Assembly: GCF_002157355.1 (NCBI RefSeq)
Contig: NZ_LYMK01000005.1
Span: 124,001-188,000, forward strand
Direction of reading: 5' to 3'
DNA: 64,000 nt
Source of the DNA: Variovorax sp. JS1663
GTDB taxonomy: Bacteria > Pseudomonadota > Gammaproteobacteria > Burkholderiales > Burkholderiaceae_C
Shown here: positions 62,223 through 64,000 of the stretch, piece by piece
Layout: the number at the start of each line of letters is the position of its first letter
Position numbering within the stretch: position 1 is the first letter of the stretch
Program-made: the position numbers and the translations under genes
The notes under the pieces: model-generated
Told to the model about the DNA's origin: nothing
What the model saw: the letters and a program-made list of their open reading frames with translations, nothing else
Database searches by the model: none

Positions 62223-64000
62223 ATGTGGTTCACCCGCGTCAGCCTGAAGAACCCGGTCTTCGCGACCATGCTGATGCTCGCGCTGGTGGTGCTGGGCCTG
62301 TTCTCCTACCAGCGCCTGGCGGTGGACCAGTTCCCCAACATCGACTTCCCGGTGGTGGTGGTGATCACCGAATACCCCGGCGCCTCGCCCGAGATCGTGG
62401 AGAGCGAGGTGACCAAGAAGGTGGAGGAAGGCGTCAACGCCATCGCCGGCATCAACGCCCTCACCTCGCGCAGCTACGAGGGGCAGTCGGTGGTGATCAT
62501 CGAGTTCCAGCTCTACGTGGACGGGCGCAAGGCGGCCGACGACGTGCGCGAGAAGGTGGCGGCCGTGCGGCCCCTCTTCCGCGACGAGGTGAAGGAGCCG
62601 CGGGTGCTGCGCTTCGATCCGGCCTCCCGGCCCGTGTGGTCGGTGGCGGTGCTTCCGGACGGCGCCAAGGGCAGTCAGCCTTCCGCCGTCGAACTGACCA
62701 ACTGGGCCGACCAGGTCCTAAAGAAGCGCCTGGAGAACGTGCGCGGCGTCGGCTCCGTCACGCTGGTGGGCGGCACCAAGCGCGAGATCAACATCTACCT
62801 CAACCCGCAGGCGATGGAGGCCTTCGGCGTCAGCGCCCAGCAGGTGGTGGAGGCGGTGCGGGCCGAGAACCAGGCCCTGCCGGTGGGCGCGGTGCGCTCG
62901 CTGGAACAGGAGCGCGTGGTGCAGATCGATGCGCGCATGGCGCGGCCGGAGGACTTCGGCCGCATCATCCTCGCGCGCAAGGGCGGCGCGCCCATCCGCA
63001 TCGACCAGGTGGCCAGCGTGCGCGACGGCGCGCAGGAGCTCGAGAGCCTGGCGCTCTACAACGGCCAGCGCACCCTGCTCCTGTCGGTGCAGAAGGCGCA
63101 GGACGAGAACACCATCCAGGTGGTGGACGGCCTGCGCAAGGCGCTGGTGGACATCGCGCCGCAGTTGCCGCCCGGCGTGAAGCTGGAGCCCATCGGCGAC
63201 GCCTCGCGGCCGATCCGCGTCGCGGTGGACAACGTGCGGCGGACCCTCATCGAGGGAGCGCTGCTCACGGTCCTGATCGTCTTCCTGTTCCTCAACTCCT
63301 GGCGCTCGACCGTCATCACCGGGCTGACGCTGCCGATCGCGCTGATCGGCACCTTCTGGTTCATGGCCATGTTCGGCTTCACCATCAACATGGTGACGCT
63401 GATGGCGCTGTCGCTGTGCGTGGGCCTTCTGATCGACGACGCGATCGTGGTGCGCGAGAACATCGTGCGCCACGTGCAGATGGGCAAGGCGCCCTACGCC
63501 GCGGCGCTCGACGGCACGCAGGAGATCGGCCTGGCGGTGCTGGCCACCACGCTGTCGATCGTGGCGGTGTTCCTGCCCATCGGCTTCATGGAAGGCATCA
63601 TCGGCAAGTTCTTCCACGAGTTCGGCATCACCATCGTGGCGGCGGTGCTGATCTCGATGTTCGTGAGCTTCACGCTGGACCCGATGCTGTCCAGCATCTG
63701 GCACGACCCGTCCATCCATGCGCACGGCGAGCGCAAGGCGCCCACCGGCCTCTACGACAGGACCATCGGCCGCGTCACCGGCTGGTTCGACCGCGCCACC
63801 GACCGCCTCGGCGAGGGCTACCAGGCCATCCTGCGCTGGTCGCTCGCGCACAAGCTCGCCACCCTGCTCACCGCGATCGGCATCTTCGTCGCCAGCGTGC
63901 TCATGGTCCCGTTGCTCGGCAGCGAGTTCGTGCCCAAGGCCGACTACTCCGAGACCAACATCAGCTTCTACACGCCGGTCGGCTCGTCGCTGGAGGTGAC
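62223..64000 (+). CDS. RND efflux pump inner-membrane subunit (partial, runs off window)
   Basis: The first 592 codons of an AcrB/HAE1-type transporter. It begins [40 protein letters not shown], with the proton-relay aspartates in [14 protein letters not shown]. Expected length is about 1000-1050 residues, so nearly half lies beyond the window. The HAE1-like pattern suggests multidrug or solvent efflux. Co-transcribed with the adaptor. Confidence 0.92.
   Translation, partial: MWFTRVSLKNPVFATMLMLALVVLGLFSYQRLAVDQFPNIDFPVVVVITEYPGASPEIVESEVTKKVEEGVNAIAGINALTSRSYEGQSVVIIEFQLYVDGRKAADDVREKVAAVRPLFRDEVKEPRVLRFDPASRPVWSVAVLPDGAKGSQPSAVELTNWADQVLKKRLENVRGVGSVTLVGGTKREINIYLNPQAMEAFGVSAQQVVEAVRAENQALPVGAVRSLEQERVVQIDARMARPEDFGRIILARKGGAPIRIDQVASVRDGAQELESLALYNGQRTLLLSVQKAQDENTIQVVDGLRKALVDIAPQLPPGVKLEPIGDASRPIRVAVDNVRRTLIEGALLTVLIVFLFLNSWRSTVITGLTLPIALIGTFWFMAMFGFTINMVTLMALSLCVGLLIDDAIVVRENIVRHVQMGKAPYAAALDGTQEIGLAVLATTLSIVAVFLPIGFMEGIIGKFFHEFGITIVAAVLISMFVSFTLDPMLSSIWHDPSIHAHGERKAPTGLYDRTIGRVTGWFDRATDRLGEGYQAILRWSLAHKLATLLTAIGIFVASVLMVPLLGSEFVPKADYSETNISFYTPVGSSLEV

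Overview
The window is high-G+C beta-proteobacterial DNA, most likely Comamonadaceae (Variovorax-like). The evidence is the edd-eda Entner-Doudoroff block, the style of the housekeeping genes, and a GC-rich extragenic hairpin repeat of a type I associate with Variovorax-like genomes; the genus is an inference. About 45 kb (roughly 2.09-47.1 kb) is most of an integrative conjugative element (ICE) of the Tn4371 family. The last 17 kb is ordinary chromosome.

Layout. (1) 1-2.09 kb: right part of a RIT (recombinase-in-trio) element, with the end of ritA, an intact ritB and a ritC broken by one in-frame amber codon. It has landed in the ICE parB gene and removed its N-terminal half from this window. 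(2) 2.09-13.55 kb: ICE maintenance and mobilisation core: parB remnant, DUF736, a divergent XRE regulator whose ATG sits in the loop of a perfect 15-bp inverted repeat, DUF2958, DUF2285, a helix-turn-helix protein, repA, three iteron-like repeats, parA, a small ribbon-helix-helix protein, DUF2840, a TraF peptidase and the relaxase. (3) 13.6-14.0 kb: a decayed IS3-type fragment at the core/cargo junction. (4) 14.05-22.2 kb: the chn module (chnC, chnB, chnA, chnD, chnE, an outer-membrane channel and an AraC activator), converting cyclohexanol/cyclohexanone to adipate. (5) 22.2-31.7 kb: a LysR-controlled dicarboxylate beta-oxidation module (acyl-CoA dehydrogenase, Bug binding protein, class III CoA-transferase, enoyl-CoA hydratase/3-hydroxyacyl-CoA dehydrogenase, thiolase, ETF beta and alpha). 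(6) 31.7-45.4 kb: conjugation module: LysR-type traR, an EexN-like lipoprotein, traG (with a one-base frameshift), a CopG-like protein, trbBCDEJLFGI and DUF2274. (7) 45.5-47.1 kb: excisionase-like HTH gene and tyrosine integrase, convergent and overlapping, followed by an AT-rich stretch with a candidate att core. (8) 47.2-64 kb: chromosomal genes: HAD dehalogenase, eda, edd, LysR, cupin, OmpA, gamma-glutamylcyclotransferase, sodC, MobA-like, pdxH, AEC transporter, aldo-keto reductase, TonB receptor, DUF2946, msrA, TetR and an RND efflux pair running off the window.

How it works together. The two cargo modules form a gap-free route: cyclohexanol > cyclohexanone > epsilon-caprolactone > 6-hydroxyhexanoate > 6-oxohexanoate > adipate > adipyl-CoA > 2,3-dehydroadipyl-CoA > 3-hydroxyadipyl-CoA > 3-oxoadipyl-CoA > succinyl-CoA + acetyl-CoA. 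The element also carries its own electron-transfer flavoprotein. No cyclohexane hydroxylase is present, so entry is at the alcohol or ketone. The cargo runs into traR with no visible terminator. The frameshifted traG and truncated parB suggest that this copy may be partly immobilised. Products are assigned from sequence motifs and gene context; substrates are inferred, not tested.
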